Assembly: GCA_001442925.1 (NCBI GenBank)
Contig: LDXX01000006.1
Span: 62,001 to 126,000, forward strand
Reading direction: 5' to 3'
DNA from: Candidatus Kryptonium thompsonii
GTDB lineage: Bacteria > Bacteroidota > Ignavibacteria > Kryptoniales > Kryptoniaceae
Length of the DNA: 64,000 nt
The notes beneath the pieces were generated by a model, which saw only the letters and a program-made list of their open reading frames with translations, was not told where the DNA came from and made no database searches. Position numbers and translations under genes: made by a program. Below are positions 34,822 to 45,242 of the stretch, one piece after another; within the stretch, counting starts at the first letter, position 1; every line of letters begins with the position of its first letter.

Positions 34822-35271
34822 ATGAAAAGGATTGGGCTGTTAATTTTGTTCTTTTTATTTCCTTTTATCTCGAACTCGCAAAACAAACTTGGTCTTGGTG
34901 TTTACCTTGGCGTTCCAACTGGGATAACAGGGAAATATCTTTTATCAAAGACAAATTCCGCAGATCTTTTATTTGCATGGCGATTCAATGATGCTTTCTT
35001 TGCACAGGGGCATTATAATTTCAACATCTCTGAGATTGATAGATATAAAGACGGCGTGTTTAATTTTTATGCGGGTCCGGGGCTATTTTTTAAGGCTATC
35101 TCAGGAAAATCAAGGGGAGAGGATTCTTTTGGGATAAGTGGGAATTTCGGTTTAAACTATTTTTTGAAGCAAAGGTATGAATTTTTCTTTGAGCTTTCAC
35201 CAAAGCTTGGGCTTGTTCCTGGAACTGATTTTGATTTAACCGGTGGAGTTGGATTTAGATTTTTCTTTTAG
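34822..35271 (+). CDS. Small secreted protein, likely outer-membrane beta-barrel
   Basis: A 149-residue protein with a clear signal peptide (residues 1-19, LILFFLFPFISNSQ). The mature part alternates polar and aromatic residues with Gly-rich turns and ends in a Phe (VGFRFFF), a pattern seen in small outer-membrane barrels whose last strand ends in an aromatic residue. No named family is recognised. It lies 72 bases after the sulfur-carrier cluster and shows no obvious functional tie to it. Confidence 0.7.
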   Translation: MKRIGLLILFFLFPFISNSQNKLGLGVYLGVPTGITGKYLLSKTNSADLLFAWRFNDAFFAQGHYNFNISEIDRYKDGVFNFYAGPGLFFKAISGKSRGEDSFGISGNFGLNYFLKQRYEFFFELSPKLGLVPGTDFDLTGGVGFRFFF

Positions 35272-35295
35272 AAATATAAATTTTCATTTTTCAAG

Positions 35296-35637
35296 GTGAA
35301 GAAGATAAAATTGCTTCAAATAGCGCACGCAAGATCTGGGGACAAAGGGAATTCAGCTAACATTGGGCTTATCGCAAGAAAGCCGGAGTATTATAAAATT
35401 CTTGTTGAGAAGGTTACACCTGAAGTTGTCAAAAAACATTTTGAAGGGATTTGCCTTGGTCCCGTTGAAAGATGGGAGTTGCCAAATTTATATGCATTAA
35501 ATTTTTTACTTCATGACGCACTTGCTGGAGGTGGAACTGTATCCTTGCGCAATGATGCTCAAGGTAAAACGCTTGCTTATGCTCTTTTGCGCCTTGAGAT
35601 AGAGGTTCCGGATGATTTTGAAGTTGATCCAGTTTAG
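35296..35637 (+). CDS. Stand-alone AtuA C-terminal-like domain protein
   Basis: A 113-residue protein matching the C-terminal domain of AtuA, a protein of the acyclic terpene utilisation pathway: AHARSGDKGNSANIGLIARKP, then LYALNFLLHDALAGGGTVSLR, then DAQGKTLAYALL. In AtuA this follows a larger DUF1446 domain, absent here. Short stand-alone versions exist near acyl-CoA metabolism genes in other bacteria. The function is unknown. The start is GTG at 35296 immediately after an AAGG sequence. Confidence 0.75.
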   Translation: MKKIKLLQIAHARSGDKGNSANIGLIARKPEYYKILVEKVTPEVVKKHFEGICLGPVERWELPNLYALNFLLHDALAGGGTVSLRNDAQGKTLAYALLRLEIEVPDDFEVDPV

Positions 35638-35673
35638 CGTTTAACTCAATTGCAATAAATCTTTTTATTATTG

Positions 35674-38466
35674 ATGGCTAAGAAAGAGAAACTTTTCCTT
35701 CTCGATGGGACAGCCCTTGCATATCGGGCTTATTATGCGTTTATTGGCAGACCCCTTGTCACATCTGGTGGGATGAATGTAAGTGCGGTTTATGGCTTTA
35801 CAAACTCTCTGATTAAAATCCTTGAGGAAGAAAAACCCGATTATATTGCCGTTGTATTTGATTCAAGCCAGCCAACTTTCAGACACGAGATGCACCCGGA
35901 GTATAAAGCCACGCGTGAGAAGATGCCGGAAGATATGGCGATTCAACTTCAAAAATTAAAAGAGGTAATTGAAGCATTTAACATTCCAATTCTCGAAATC
36001 CCTGGCTATGAAGCCGATGATGTCATGGGGACAATTGCTAAAATCGCTGAATCAAAAGGGATTGAAACATATCTTGTCACTGGTGATAAAGATTTCCTGC
36101 AACTTGTTTCGCCGATGATAAAGATTTATAGACCTACCAAAGGGCTTGCAGATATTGAGATAGTTGATGTGGATAAAGTTAAACAAGAGTGGGGTGTTAC
36201 GCCAGAGCAAATTGTCGATGTGCTTGGACTTATGGGAGATAAAGTTGATAATGTTCCAGGAGTTCCAGGGATAGGTGAAAAGACAGCGGTTCAACTTATA
36301 AAAGAGTTTGGCTCAATTGAAAATCTTATAAAAAATGTCGATAGGATTCCAACTCAAAAAATAAAGGAAAATCTCAAAAGTTCCATAGAAAAAGCGCTTC
36401 TCTCAAAAACGCTTGTCACAATAAAAACAGATGTTCCGCTTGATATAAATATTTATTCGCTAAAGGCAAGCCAGCCGAATAGGGAAAAACTTGCTGAACT
36501 TTTTTATGAACTTGAATTCAAAAGTTTAATTAAAAAGCTTGGTCTTACTTCCGCAGTAAGGGAAGTTGAAGAAGAAAAAATTGAAGAACAGAAAAAGCCA
36601 GTAAAATATAGTTCAATAAAAACTGAACCCCATCAGTATCACATAATTAAGAGCATCGATGAGTTAAAGGACCTTGTTGATAAGTTAAAATCGGCAGATT
36701 TAGTTTCGTTTGATACTGAGTCAACAGGGATAGAACCACTCAATGCGGATCTTATAGGGATCTCGTTTGCAGTAAAACCTGGGGAGGCATTTTATGTGCC
36801 TGTTTCGGTTGAAACAACAAGTTCTGATTCACTTTTTGAGCTGGAGAAGAAAAAGAAAACACATGGGATTGAAATTGAGACTGTTTTAAAATATGTTAAG
36901 CCAATACTTGAGGATCCTGGGATAAAGAAGTGTGGGCAAAACTTAAAATATGATATGCTCTTGATGGCTAAATATGGGGTATGGATCAGCGGAATAAGTT
37001 TTGACACTATGGTTGCTGGTTATATCCTTAACCCTGAGGGTTCCCATACGCTTGAGGCTCTTGCAAAGGAATACCTTAAATATCAAGTGATACCAATTTC
37101 TCAACTTATCGGGGAGGGACGCTTTCAGAGAAAAATGAGCGAGGTTCCCGTTGAAAAAGTAGCTGAGTATGCTTGTGAAGATGCAGATGTAACTTTAAAG
37201 CTTGTGGATAAACTTAAAAATGAACTTGAAAGAAGAGAACAACTTAAACTGTGTGAAGAGGTTGAGTTTCCACTTGTTGAAGTCCTTGCTCATATGGAAT
37301 TTTCGGGGGTTAAGTTAGATACAGATCTATTAAGGGAGATGAGCAAAGAGCTTGACAGGATGTTGGATAATTTAACTCACGATATTTATCGGCTTGCTGG
37401 AACAGAGTTCAATATAAATTCACCGCAACAGCTTGCGGATGTTCTTTTTAAAAAATTAAAACTACCTCCCGTTAAAACGACTAAGACAGGTTATTCAACC
37501 GATGTCGAAGTTTTAGAGGAGCTCGCAAAAGAGCATCCGATTGCGGAGAAATTGCTTGAATATCGCCAAATTCAAAAATTGAAATCCACTTATGTTGACG
37601 CCCTCCCAAAACTGGTGAATCCAAAAACAGGTAAAGTTCACACATCGTTTAATCAAACTGGGACGGCAACTGGGAGGTTATCAAGCAGTGATCCAAATCT
37701 TCAAAATATACCCATTAGAACCGAGATTGGAAGAGAGATACGGAAAGCTTTTATCCCATCTGAACCAGATTGGTTCATAATGTCAGCTGATTATTCTCAG
37801 ATAGAGCTTCGTATAATGGCTCATCTCTCTGGAGATGAAAACTTAATTTCAGCCTTTAGAAAAGGACTTGATATTCACTCTTCAACTGCGGCAAGTGTTT
37901 TTGGGGTTAGACCTGAGGATGTGAATTATGAGATGAGGCGAAAGGCGAAAGAGGTTAATTTTGGAATTATGTATGGCATAAGTCCTTATGGGCTTTCACA
38001 ACGACTTGGGATTCCACAGCCTGAAGCGAAAAAGATAATTGAGGTTTACTTCCAGAGATTTCCAAAGGTAAAGGAGTATATCGATAAAACAATTGCTGAG
38101 GCAAGACAAAAAGGTTATGTTGCTACATTGCTTGGCAGGAGAAGATATGTCCCTGATATAAATAGCAGAAACAGGACTGTTAGAGAGTTTGCGGAGCGGA
38201 CAGCGATAAATATGAGAATTCAGGGGACAGCAGCTGATTTGATAAAACTTGCTATGGTTAGAATCTATGATGAGATGAAGAAGAGAAAATTTAAATCAAA
38301 AATGATTCTACAAGTTCACGATGAGCTTGTTTTTGATGTCGCACCTGATGAAGTTGAGCAGTTAAAAGAGATCGTGCTTGATAAGATGCAGAACGCACTT
38401 CAGCTTGATGTGCCTCTCGTTGTTGAACTTGGTGTAGGTAAAAATTGGTATGAAGCGCACGAATAA
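35674..38466 (+). CDS. polA: DNA polymerase I
   Basis: A 930-residue three-domain polymerase. The N-terminal 5'-3' exonuclease has FLLDGTALAYRAYYAF and the acidic cluster PGYEADDVMGT/TGDKDFLQL. The 3'-5' proofreading domain looks active: FDTESTG, NLKYDML and the YACEDADVTL motif. The polymerase domain has DYSQIELRIMAHLSGD (motif A), RRKAKEVNFGIMYG (O helix, Phe at the sugar-discrimination site) and QVHDELVFD (motif C). The ATG at 35674 is preferred over an adjacent TTG at 35671. Its stop is 4 bases from the end of convergent ackA. Confidence 0.97.
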   Translation: MAKKEKLFLLDGTALAYRAYYAFIGRPLVTSGGMNVSAVYGFTNSLIKILEEEKPDYIAVVFDSSQPTFRHEMHPEYKATREKMPEDMAIQLQKLKEVIEAFNIPILEIPGYEADDVMGTIAKIAESKGIETYLVTGDKDFLQLVSPMIKIYRPTKGLADIEIVDVDKVKQEWGVTPEQIVDVLGLMGDKVDNVPGVPGIGEKTAVQLIKEFGSIENLIKNVDRIPTQKIKENLKSSIEKALLSKTLVTIKTDVPLDINIYSLKASQPNREKLAELFYELEFKSLIKKLGLTSAVREVEEEKIEEQKKPVKYSSIKTEPHQYHIIKSIDELKDLVDKLKSADLVSFDTESTGIEPLNADLIGISFAVKPGEAFYVPVSVETTSSDSLFELEKKKKTHGIEIETVLKYVKPILEDPGIKKCGQNLKYDMLLMAKYGVWISGISFDTMVAGYILNPEGSHTLEALAKEYLKYQVIPISQLIGEGRFQRKMSEVPVEKVAEYACEDADVTLKLVDKLKNELERREQLKLCEEVEFPLVEVLAHMEFSGVKLDTDLLREMSKELDRMLDNLTHDIYRLAGTEFNINSPQQLADVLFKKLKLPPVKTTKTGYSTDVEVLEELAKEHPIAEKLLEYRQIQKLKSTYVDALPKLVNPKTGKVHTSFNQTGTATGRLSSSDPNLQNIPIRTEIGREIRKAFIPSEPDWFIMSADYSQIELRIMAHLSGDENLISAFRKGLDIHSSTAASVFGVRPEDVNYEMRRKAKEVNFGIMYGISPYGLSQRLGIPQPEAKKIIEVYFQRFPKVKEYIDKTIAEARQKGYVATLLGRRRYVPDINSRNRTVREFAERTAINMRIQGTAADLIKLAMVRIYDEMKKRKFKSKMILQVHDELVFDVAPDEVEQLKEIVLDKMQNALQLDVPLVVELGVGKNWYEAHE

Positions 38467-38470
38467 ATTT

Positions 38471-39688
38471 TTATTTTTCTGCCATCACCTTACTTTTGCT
38501 TACTATCTCAGCTGTGTCAAGGGCTATAACGAGCTCCTCGTTTGTTGGGATAACAAGAACTTTAACTTTTGAATCATCTGTTGTTATAATTTTTTCCTTC
38601 TCTGGTGAGTCGTTTTTCTCATCATCGATTTTAATCCCAAGAAATTCAAGTCCCTCACAAACTTTTTTTCTTACATCTGGGCTATTTTCACCAATTCCTG
38701 CGGTGAAAACGATGGCATCAACTCCACCCATCGCTGCTGCATAAGCACCGATGTACTTTTTTATGCGATAACAAAAAACTTCAAAAGCAAGTTTTGCCCT
38801 TTGATTTCCATTTTTCATTTCGCTTATTATCTCACGCATATCACTGCTTACGCCTGAAATCCCAAGAAGTCCACTGTGTTTATTTAAAAGAGCATTTATT
38901 TCTGACATTGTTAATCCTTCTTTGCTCATTATGTAAAGAATGACCGCTGGGTCTAAATCTCCTGAGCGTGTTCCCATAAGCAAACCTTCAAGCGGTGTAA
39001 ATCCCATCGTCGTATCAATTGACACACCGAATTTGACCGCAGACATACTGCAACCATTTCCAAGGTGGGCAGTTATAATTCTTAATTGTTCAATTGGAAG
39101 TCCAAGTATTTCACTTGCTCTTTTTGAAACATATCTATGTGAAGTTCCATGGAATCCATATCTTCTGATTTTATACTTTTTGTAAAGTTCATAGGGCAAA
39201 CCGTAGATGAACGCGTATTCCGGCATCTTTTGGTGAAAAGCGGTGTCAAATACTGCAACCTGTGGGGTATCAGGAAGAAGTCGCTTGCAAGCCAAAATTC
39301 CGCGAAGGTTATGTGGGTTATGAAGCGGAGCAAGTTCAATGTTTTCTCTTATTTTTTCAATCACTTCATCGGTTATTAAAACTGAATCTGAAAATGTTTC
39401 GCCACCATGGACAACCCGATGCCCAACTGCTTCGATCTCAGATTTATCTTTTATCACCCCATGGTTTTTGCTTAGAAGGATAGCAATTACATATTCAATT
39501 GCAATATTGTGGTCAAGTATTTCCCCGCTTATTTTAACTGTATCTCCATCTTCTCTAACGTGGGTTAAAATTGCATCGTCCATTCCTATCCTTTCAACTT
39601 GACCTTTCGCAAGAACGCTGTAAGTTGAAGTCTCGATGAATTGATATTTAATTGAAGAACTCCCTGAATTTAAAACGAGAACTTTCAT
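38471..39688 (-). CDS. ackA: Acetate kinase
   Basis: Interconverts acetyl phosphate and acetate with ATP/ADP. The 405-residue protein starts with [15 protein letters not shown], has [23 protein letters not shown] with the catalytic His, [23 protein letters not shown] and [10 protein letters not shown], all hallmarks of the ASKHA acetokinase fold. The ATG at 39688 is used; a GTG one codon earlier is possible. No pta gene is in the window. It could link acetyl-CoA from phenol breakdown to substrate-level ATP formation, but it lies in a different operon. Confidence 0.96.
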   Translation of the reverse strand: MKVLVLNSGSSSIKYQFIETSTYSVLAKGQVERIGMDDAILTHVREDGDTVKISGEILDHNIAIEYVIAILLSKNHGVIKDKSEIEAVGHRVVHGGETFSDSVLITDEVIEKIRENIELAPLHNPHNLRGILACKRLLPDTPQVAVFDTAFHQKMPEYAFIYGLPYELYKKYKIRRYGFHGTSHRYVSKRASEILGLPIEQLRIITAHLGNGCSMSAVKFGVSIDTTMGFTPLEGLLMGTRSGDLDPAVILYIMSKEGLTMSEINALLNKHSGLLGISGVSSDMREIISEMKNGNQRAKLAFEVFCYRIKKYIGAYAAAMGGVDAIVFTAGIGENSPDVRKKVCEGLEFLGIKIDDEKNDSPEKEKIITTDDSKVKVLVIPTNEELVIALDTAEIVSKSKVMAEK

Positions 39689-39733
39689 CACAAGTGTTAT
39701 TTTGTTTTTAAAAAGGCATGGTTTCGAGCTAAA

Positions 39734-40675
39734 TCAAGTTATTTTCCTCCCGTATTCGTCATATTTAAAAAATCCTTCGCCTGTTTTCTTGCCAAGTTTG
39801 CCCTCGCGGACAAGTTTTCTAAGTAATGGGCACGGTCTATATTTTTCACCGAGTTCTCTATAAAGTGTTTCCATCCATGTTAAAACCTCATCAAGCCCCA
39901 TTGTATCTGCCATTTCAAGTGGTCCCATTTGAAAGTTATATCCAAGTTTCATTGCCGTATCAATTCCCTCAGCAGTTGCAATTCCTTCCATCAAAACATG
40001 CATCGCTTCGTTTAACATCGGCACAATAACTCTCGTCGTTACAAATCCAGGGTATTCATAAACTTCCACGACGGTTTTCCCAATTTGCTCCGCAAATGCT
40101 TTAACTTTTTTAAAGGTCTCATCGGATGTTTTGAGCGCTCTGACAAGCTCAACTAACGGGACTTTTGGAACGGGGTTTAAAAAGTGCATCCCAATGATTT
40201 TATCAGGTCGCTTTGTCACTTCCGATATTTTGGTCAATGATAGCGTTGATGTATTTGAAACGAAGATTGTGTGTGGTGGACAAATTTCATCAAGTTTTTT
40301 GAAAATTAATTTTTTAAGTTCAAAATCTTCATCGACCGCTTCAATTACAAGTTCACATTCTTTCACATCTTCAATATTGGTTGTCCATTCAATTCTGTTT
40401 AGAATTGATTTCTTTTCGCTTTTTGTCATTGCCCACCTTTGAATTTCATAATCAAGCGCCTCTTCAAGTTTTTCTTTAGAGATATTTAGTGATTCTTCAT
40501 TTTTCTCAACCGCGATGACATCGAAGCCTGCTTGTGCTATTGCTTGGACAATTCCGCGACCCATTACGCCAACTCCTATAACTGCAACATTTTTTATCCT
40601 TTGCAAATCTTCAGAAATTGGTTTAAAATCGCTAAATATTTCAGATTTAAGAAGTTCTCCCGAATTTTGCTTCAT
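39734..40675 (-). CDS. 3-hydroxyacyl-CoA (3-hydroxybutyryl-CoA) dehydrogenase
   Basis: A 313-residue NAD-dependent enzyme of the short 3-hydroxyacyl-CoA dehydrogenase group. Motifs are GVGVMGRGIVQAIAQAGFDV (Rossmann), FVSNTSTLS (catalytic Ser), GMHFLNPVP (catalytic His) and EYPGFVTTRVIVPMLNEA. The C-terminal helical domain ends GEGFFKYDEYGR. It has a roughly 25-residue N-terminal extension relative to clostridial Hbd, so the true start may be further in. It may act in beta-oxidation or butyrate-type metabolism. Same strand as lptD upstream and ackA downstream. Confidence 0.92.
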   Translation of the reverse strand: MKQNSGELLKSEIFSDFKPISEDLQRIKNVAVIGVGVMGRGIVQAIAQAGFDVIAVEKNEESLNISKEKLEEALDYEIQRWAMTKSEKKSILNRIEWTTNIEDVKECELVIEAVDEDFELKKLIFKKLDEICPPHTIFVSNTSTLSLTKISEVTKRPDKIIGMHFLNPVPKVPLVELVRALKTSDETFKKVKAFAEQIGKTVVEVYEYPGFVTTRVIVPMLNEAMHVLMEGIATAEGIDTAMKLGYNFQMGPLEMADTMGLDEVLTWMETLYRELGEKYRPCPLLRKLVREGKLGKKTGEGFFKYDEYGRKIT

Positions 40676-40762
40676 GCCTTAGCATTTCCGTTTTTATTTT
40701 CGTCTCGATGTTTTTAAAAAATTATGGATAATTTTAAAGTTATGCAAGGATGACGGGTGGAA

Positions 40763-43180
40763 TTATCTACCGATGTTGGACTTTCTCTTCACAATTTTTA
40801 AATCATGTAACTGCGGTGCTTTTACCCTTATTTCAAGATCAAAACCTCTCGCATATCCAACGGGTCTCCATTCAAAGTTTGCTTCCCAGCAGTGTAAATC
40901 CCTGTAAATGCTTATACTTGGGACAACTATTTCCTTACGTATGGGATCATAGCTTCCGCTGCCCATTATCCTCCAATTTTTCGTAACATCAAACCCAAAG
41001 GTAAATCTCAGGTTTGCTGATTTTATTGTTTGGTATGGAGTTATTCTGCTCAATGAAAAATCAAAGCCAAATGAAAAGTTCCATCCAAATTCAAAGCTTG
41101 GTTTGAAAGGCTCGTAATTTTTAAAAAATTCCGCTCCTGTTCCTTCAATTCCTTGCATTCTTTCGGTTTCTTGCTTCTTTCTTCCAGAGAAAGTGAACGA
41201 GAATGCGAGAGAAAAATTTGTTAATCTGGCAATTTTCCCCTCGCGAATTAATAGCTCTGTGCTGTTGAATTTATAGAAATCAAATGTGGAGCTTGAAAAA
41301 ATATCAATGCCAGCAATTGTAGTTCGTGCGGTGACAAATAAGGGAGAAAGTTTTTTGTTTGGGTCAACGAAATTATATGAGAAAGATAAGTTTAAGTTTA
41401 AAAGTTGGTATTTTTTCGGTTGCCCCGCGGAATCACTTGAAGTCGTCTTCATTTCAAAGATATTCCCAATTCCAACATTTAAGGATTGTAATTTGCCAAT
41501 GGGTGCACCACCAAAAATAGAATTTTCAAAGTAGCTGTATTTTACAATTTGACCTGTTGAATCGACGTAAGAACCGTAATTTTTCCAGAATGGGGATGAA
41601 AAATCGGGTTGATAGACGAGTGAAACGCTTGGCATTAATGTGTGTCTAAAACCTGAAATACCAAAAATCTCGGGTTGCCAAATTCCGTAAAGTTTTGTTG
41701 AAACTGAAACGCCAAACTTAAAATATCTTGCTTGGAAGAAACCCTTTTGAATTTTGGTTTCAACCTGTTTTGTCTCTGGATTGTAAAATTTTATGGTTCG
41801 TCTGTCATACCAGTTTTCATAGTAGGTGAAGAACGGGGTTACATTAAAATATCTAATCGTCGGTGCAAAGTTAACCGATAAATTGTGTGCCATACCGTAG
41901 CTAAATTGTTTCGTCATTGCTGTGCTTCTTTTGTTCACAAACCTTGATGAATAGCCAAAACTTAATCTTTGATGCCATTTCCCATCTGTTACACCATATA
42001 CGCCTCCAGCGAATGGAAAAACTTGGGGTAGCGAAAAGGAAATTTCGGGTAGCACTTCGTCAACTGTGCCTGTGTTCAAATTTTGAACTCGTGACGCGTT
42101 AATGGATATTGAACCATTTATGCTTTCGATAGTTTTTGAATAGCTTACATTTGAGATTAATGTTTGTTGAAGGACATCTCTTACGGTTGTTCCAGTTGCG
42201 CGAAAATAGTTGTTAGTTGAAATATTGACATTTGCACTTATCCTTGATGTTGGATCTATGTTTTGGCTATGAATTATGTTGAGTCTCCACTCTTTGCTTG
42301 ATGTTTTATCGGGATCACCTTCTTCACCGCTGTAGAAATTTGCAAATGCAAAGCCTATTGCGCCGTTAAATTTATATCTCAGTGCATATCTGAAATCGCT
42401 GGAGACTTGCCATCCACCGCGTGTGTACCAATCAAATGTTGTAGCGAAATCAGCGTAATCGCTCATAGCCCAGTAATATCCAAATCTTTTAAAGTAAAAA
42501 CCAGTGTTGTATGTTTGTCCCCAAACTGGTGGAATAAACCCTGATCTTCGTCCTGATTTGTTTGGGAAAACACCAAATGGCAAGGCAAAGACGGGAACAT
42601 CGGCAATGTATAAAACTACAGGGCGAGCAATAACTTTGTCGTTCACAATTATTTTCATCTTTCGACCTTCGATATAGAAGTGCGGTTCTTCAGCATCGCA
42701 TGTTGTATATCTTCCTTTATAAACGAACAAGACATCTTTATCAACCTTTTTTACTCTGTCACCATAGTAAAATGCGTTTTCCATTTGTGTTGTTGCTTGC
42801 GTAATCCTTCCCTTTTGCGTTTTAAAGTTGTAAGCAAGTTTAAAACCGTGATACTCTTCCCCGCCATCGTTTAAAATTGGTGCTCCAGTGATTTTATTGC
42901 CAGTTGAGTCAGGTATTCCCGATGCTTCAAGCAAAGTGCTATCAAGATTCATTCGGACAAATGCGGATCTCAAACGCATTGTTTTATATTTTATATCTGC
43001 GTTTCCAAAAAGGAACATATTTCGGTTTTCAACATCATAAATCGCGGAGTCAACCGCTGTATATACAACGGTTGTGTCTATTTCACTTTTTCTAACTTTT
43101 GTGGTATCTGCATGTTCTTGAGCATTTATAGTTGCGAAAAAAATTAAAAGCACAATTATTTCAATTCTCAATCTGTTCAC
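40763..43180 (-). CDS. lptD: LPS-assembly outer-membrane protein LptD (OstA)
   Basis: An 805-residue outer-membrane protein with signal peptide (about 1-20), an N-terminal OstA-like beta-jellyroll segment (AIYDVENRNMFLFGNADIKYKTM) and a large C-terminal beta-barrel. The conserved CDAEEPHFYIEGRKMKI and FALPFGVFPNKSGRRSGF segments are typical of FCB-group LptD. It inserts LPS into the outer leaflet, so the organism should be a diderm with LPS. The gene begins 27 bases after the rpsA terminator hairpin; whether it has its own promoter is not clear. Confidence 0.88.
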   Translation of the reverse strand: MNRLRIEIIVLLIFFATINAQEHADTTKVRKSEIDTTVVYTAVDSAIYDVENRNMFLFGNADIKYKTMRLRSAFVRMNLDSTLLEASGIPDSTGNKITGAPILNDGGEEYHGFKLAYNFKTQKGRITQATTQMENAFYYGDRVKKVDKDVLFVYKGRYTTCDAEEPHFYIEGRKMKIIVNDKVIARPVVLYIADVPVFALPFGVFPNKSGRRSGFIPPVWGQTYNTGFYFKRFGYYWAMSDYADFATTFDWYTRGGWQVSSDFRYALRYKFNGAIGFAFANFYSGEEGDPDKTSSKEWRLNIIHSQNIDPTSRISANVNISTNNYFRATGTTVRDVLQQTLISNVSYSKTIESINGSISINASRVQNLNTGTVDEVLPEISFSLPQVFPFAGGVYGVTDGKWHQRLSFGYSSRFVNKRSTAMTKQFSYGMAHNLSVNFAPTIRYFNVTPFFTYYENWYDRRTIKFYNPETKQVETKIQKGFFQARYFKFGVSVSTKLYGIWQPEIFGISGFRHTLMPSVSLVYQPDFSSPFWKNYGSYVDSTGQIVKYSYFENSIFGGAPIGKLQSLNVGIGNIFEMKTTSSDSAGQPKKYQLLNLNLSFSYNFVDPNKKLSPLFVTARTTIAGIDIFSSSTFDFYKFNSTELLIREGKIARLTNFSLAFSFTFSGRKKQETERMQGIEGTGAEFFKNYEPFKPSFEFGWNFSFGFDFSLSRITPYQTIKSANLRFTFGFDVTKNWRIMGSGSYDPIRKEIVVPSISIYRDLHCWEANFEWRPVGYARGFDLEIRVKAPQLHDLKIVKRKSNIGR

Positions 43181-43206
43181 TTTGATCGTTTGAGAAGTTT
43201 TTTAAA

Positions 43207-43246
43207 ATAAAAAAGCCGTCCGCGACCATTGAAGGACGGGACGGCT
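43207..43246 (-). terminator. Intrinsic terminator after rpsA
   Basis: On the minus strand AGCCGTCC (43246-43239) pairs perfectly with GGACGGCT (43221-43214) across a 17-base loop, followed by a run of T (TTTTTTATTTT). It lies 24 bases after the rpsA stop and just before lptD. Confidence 0.85.
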
Positions 43247-43269
43247 GCAAGCTGGAGTTTTGGTTTAAT

Positions 43270-45210
43270 TTAGTTTTGTTTTTGTTGAGCCCCCTGAGCT
43301 CTTTGCCCAGGGTAATTTTCTTTTCCATGATTTGATTCAATGAAGACGCGTTCCTCACCCTCAGCTTCAATTCCGATCGATGTAACAGGTGCTTTAAGTT
43401 GTGCTTCATCAGATGGAACTGGATGTTTGGCAAGGAATTCTTTGACAAGTCGTTCAGACTTATCTTTGAAATATTCAGATACGGAAAGAATTATTTTCTG
43501 CCTTTCTTTGTCAAATTCGATTACCTTCAACGGTAGCGTTTCACCCTCTTTAAAGACAGCATGAATATTTTTTATCTGGGTATGTCCTGGGAGTAAGTGC
43601 GAAATAGGAACAAAAGCATCAACACCATCTGGTAACTCCACGATTACACCTTTTTCAATGATTCTTACTATCTTACCTTGTGTTTCCGTTCCAACTTTGT
43701 AAATTTGTTCGAGCTTATCCCATGGATTTGGATAAATTTGCTTATGCCCAAGGGTTACACGCCTTTGCTCTTTATCTATTCCAAGTATAACAACATCTAT
43801 TTCTTGATCTTTTTTCACAACCTCAGCGGGATGGCGAATTTTCTTCGTCCATGATAGATCTGAAATATGAATTAAACCATCAATTCCAGGCTCAAGTTCA
43901 ACGAACACGCCAAAGTTTGTGATATTTCTAACTATTCCCTTATGCTTTGAACCAATCGGATACTTTTCCTCGACTTTTTCCCATGGATCTGGTTCGAGAC
44001 GTTTCATGCTCAACGAGAGTTTTCTACCCTCTTTATCAAGGTGCAAAATGACCGCATCGACTATCTGTCCCATCGTTACAAATTGAGATGGATGCTTTAT
44101 ATGTTGCGTCCAACTCATTTCAGAAATATGGATAAGTCCCTCTATCCCTTTTTCAATCTCTATGAATGCACCGTAATCGGTAATTGCAACAACTTTACCT
44201 GTAACCTTTTGCCCAACTTTATATTTTTGGTCAATGTTATCCCATGGATGCGGTTGAAGTTGCTTTAATCCAAGGGAGACACGCTTGACTTTTTCACCAG
44301 TTGGAAGAGTGACCTCATCAACTCTTGTTACAACCATTTCAAGCTCTTGGTCAAGCTGGACAACTTCGGATGGGTGGTTAACTCTTCCCCATGAAAGATC
44401 CGTTATGTGAATTAATCCATCGATTCCATCCATATCAACGAATACACCAAAGTCAACGATTGCTTTAACTGTACCTCTAACTCTGTCTCCAACTTTAACT
44501 GTTTCAAAGAACTTGCGTTTGCGTTCTTCAAGTTCTTTCTCAACAAGCGCTTTTCTGCTTACGACGACATTTTCAGCAGCTTGATTGATTTTTACAACTT
44601 TGCATTCGATTTCTTTTCCAACCCATGCGTCATAATCTCTGATGGGTTTGATGTCAACCTGTGAACCAGGTAAAAATGCAAGCAACCCATCGATATCAAC
44701 AACGAATCCACCTTTAATTCGTTTTATGATTGTTCCTTTTAAAATTTCATCCTTTGCAAAAGCCTCATTTACTCTCTTCCAAACCCTAAGGAAATGAGCT
44801 CGTTTATGAGAGACAACAATTTGTCCCTCTTTGTCTTCAACTTTTTCGATGCTGACCTCAACTTTATCCCCAACCTTTAAAGCTTCGGGGTTTCTAAATT
44901 CATTTAGCGGAACAATGCCTGGGGATTTAAATCCAATGTCGATTACTACTTCACCTCTTTCTCGATCAATCTCGATCACCTCGCCTTCAAGAATATCACC
45001 TTCAACAACCTTGCTGAGAGATTGCTCGTAGAGTTTAAGTAATTTTTTCTGCTCCTCTTCGCTATATCCTCCCTCATTGTAAATTTTAATTTTATCCCCC
45101 TTTCTCTTTTTCAAATAAGATGTCACCGTTTCATGCTCATCTTCAGCAATTTGTGGCGCCGTTTCTTGTTGCGTTGGATTTTGGTTTAAATTTTCAAAAA
45201 TTTCCGCCAT
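43270..45210 (-). CDS. rpsA: 30S ribosomal protein S1 (six S1 domains)
   Basis: A 646-residue S1 protein that binds mRNA and helps load it on the 30S subunit. Six S1 RNA-binding domains can be followed: the first near GDILEGEVIEID, then GTIIKRIKGGFVVDI, GTVKAIVDFGVFVDM, GKVVAITDYGAFIEI, GIVRNITNFGVFVEL and GKIVRIIEKGVIVEL. It has an acidic, Gln-rich N-terminus and a Gln-rich tail of about 45 residues. The ATG at 45210 is fixed by AGGAGG 10 bases upstream; an upstream in-frame start would run through the leader hairpin. Confidence 0.95.
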   Translation of the reverse strand: MAEIFENLNQNPTQQETAPQIAEDEHETVTSYLKKRKGDKIKIYNEGGYSEEEQKKLLKLYEQSLSKVVEGDILEGEVIEIDRERGEVVIDIGFKSPGIVPLNEFRNPEALKVGDKVEVSIEKVEDKEGQIVVSHKRAHFLRVWKRVNEAFAKDEILKGTIIKRIKGGFVVDIDGLLAFLPGSQVDIKPIRDYDAWVGKEIECKVVKINQAAENVVVSRKALVEKELEERKRKFFETVKVGDRVRGTVKAIVDFGVFVDMDGIDGLIHITDLSWGRVNHPSEVVQLDQELEMVVTRVDEVTLPTGEKVKRVSLGLKQLQPHPWDNIDQKYKVGQKVTGKVVAITDYGAFIEIEKGIEGLIHISEMSWTQHIKHPSQFVTMGQIVDAVILHLDKEGRKLSLSMKRLEPDPWEKVEEKYPIGSKHKGIVRNITNFGVFVELEPGIDGLIHISDLSWTKKIRHPAEVVKKDQEIDVVILGIDKEQRRVTLGHKQIYPNPWDKLEQIYKVGTETQGKIVRIIEKGVIVELPDGVDAFVPISHLLPGHTQIKNIHAVFKEGETLPLKVIEFDKERQKIILSVSEYFKDKSERLVKEFLAKHPVPSDEAQLKAPVTSIGIEAEGEERVFIESNHGKENYPGQRAQGAQQKQN

Positions 45211-45242
45211 TAACTTTCTACCTCCTATTATTTGGTTTTTGC

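Noticed and set aside
38467-38470. Terminator between convergent polA and ackA
   Set aside because: Only 4 bases separate the stops and no hairpin was seen across the junction.
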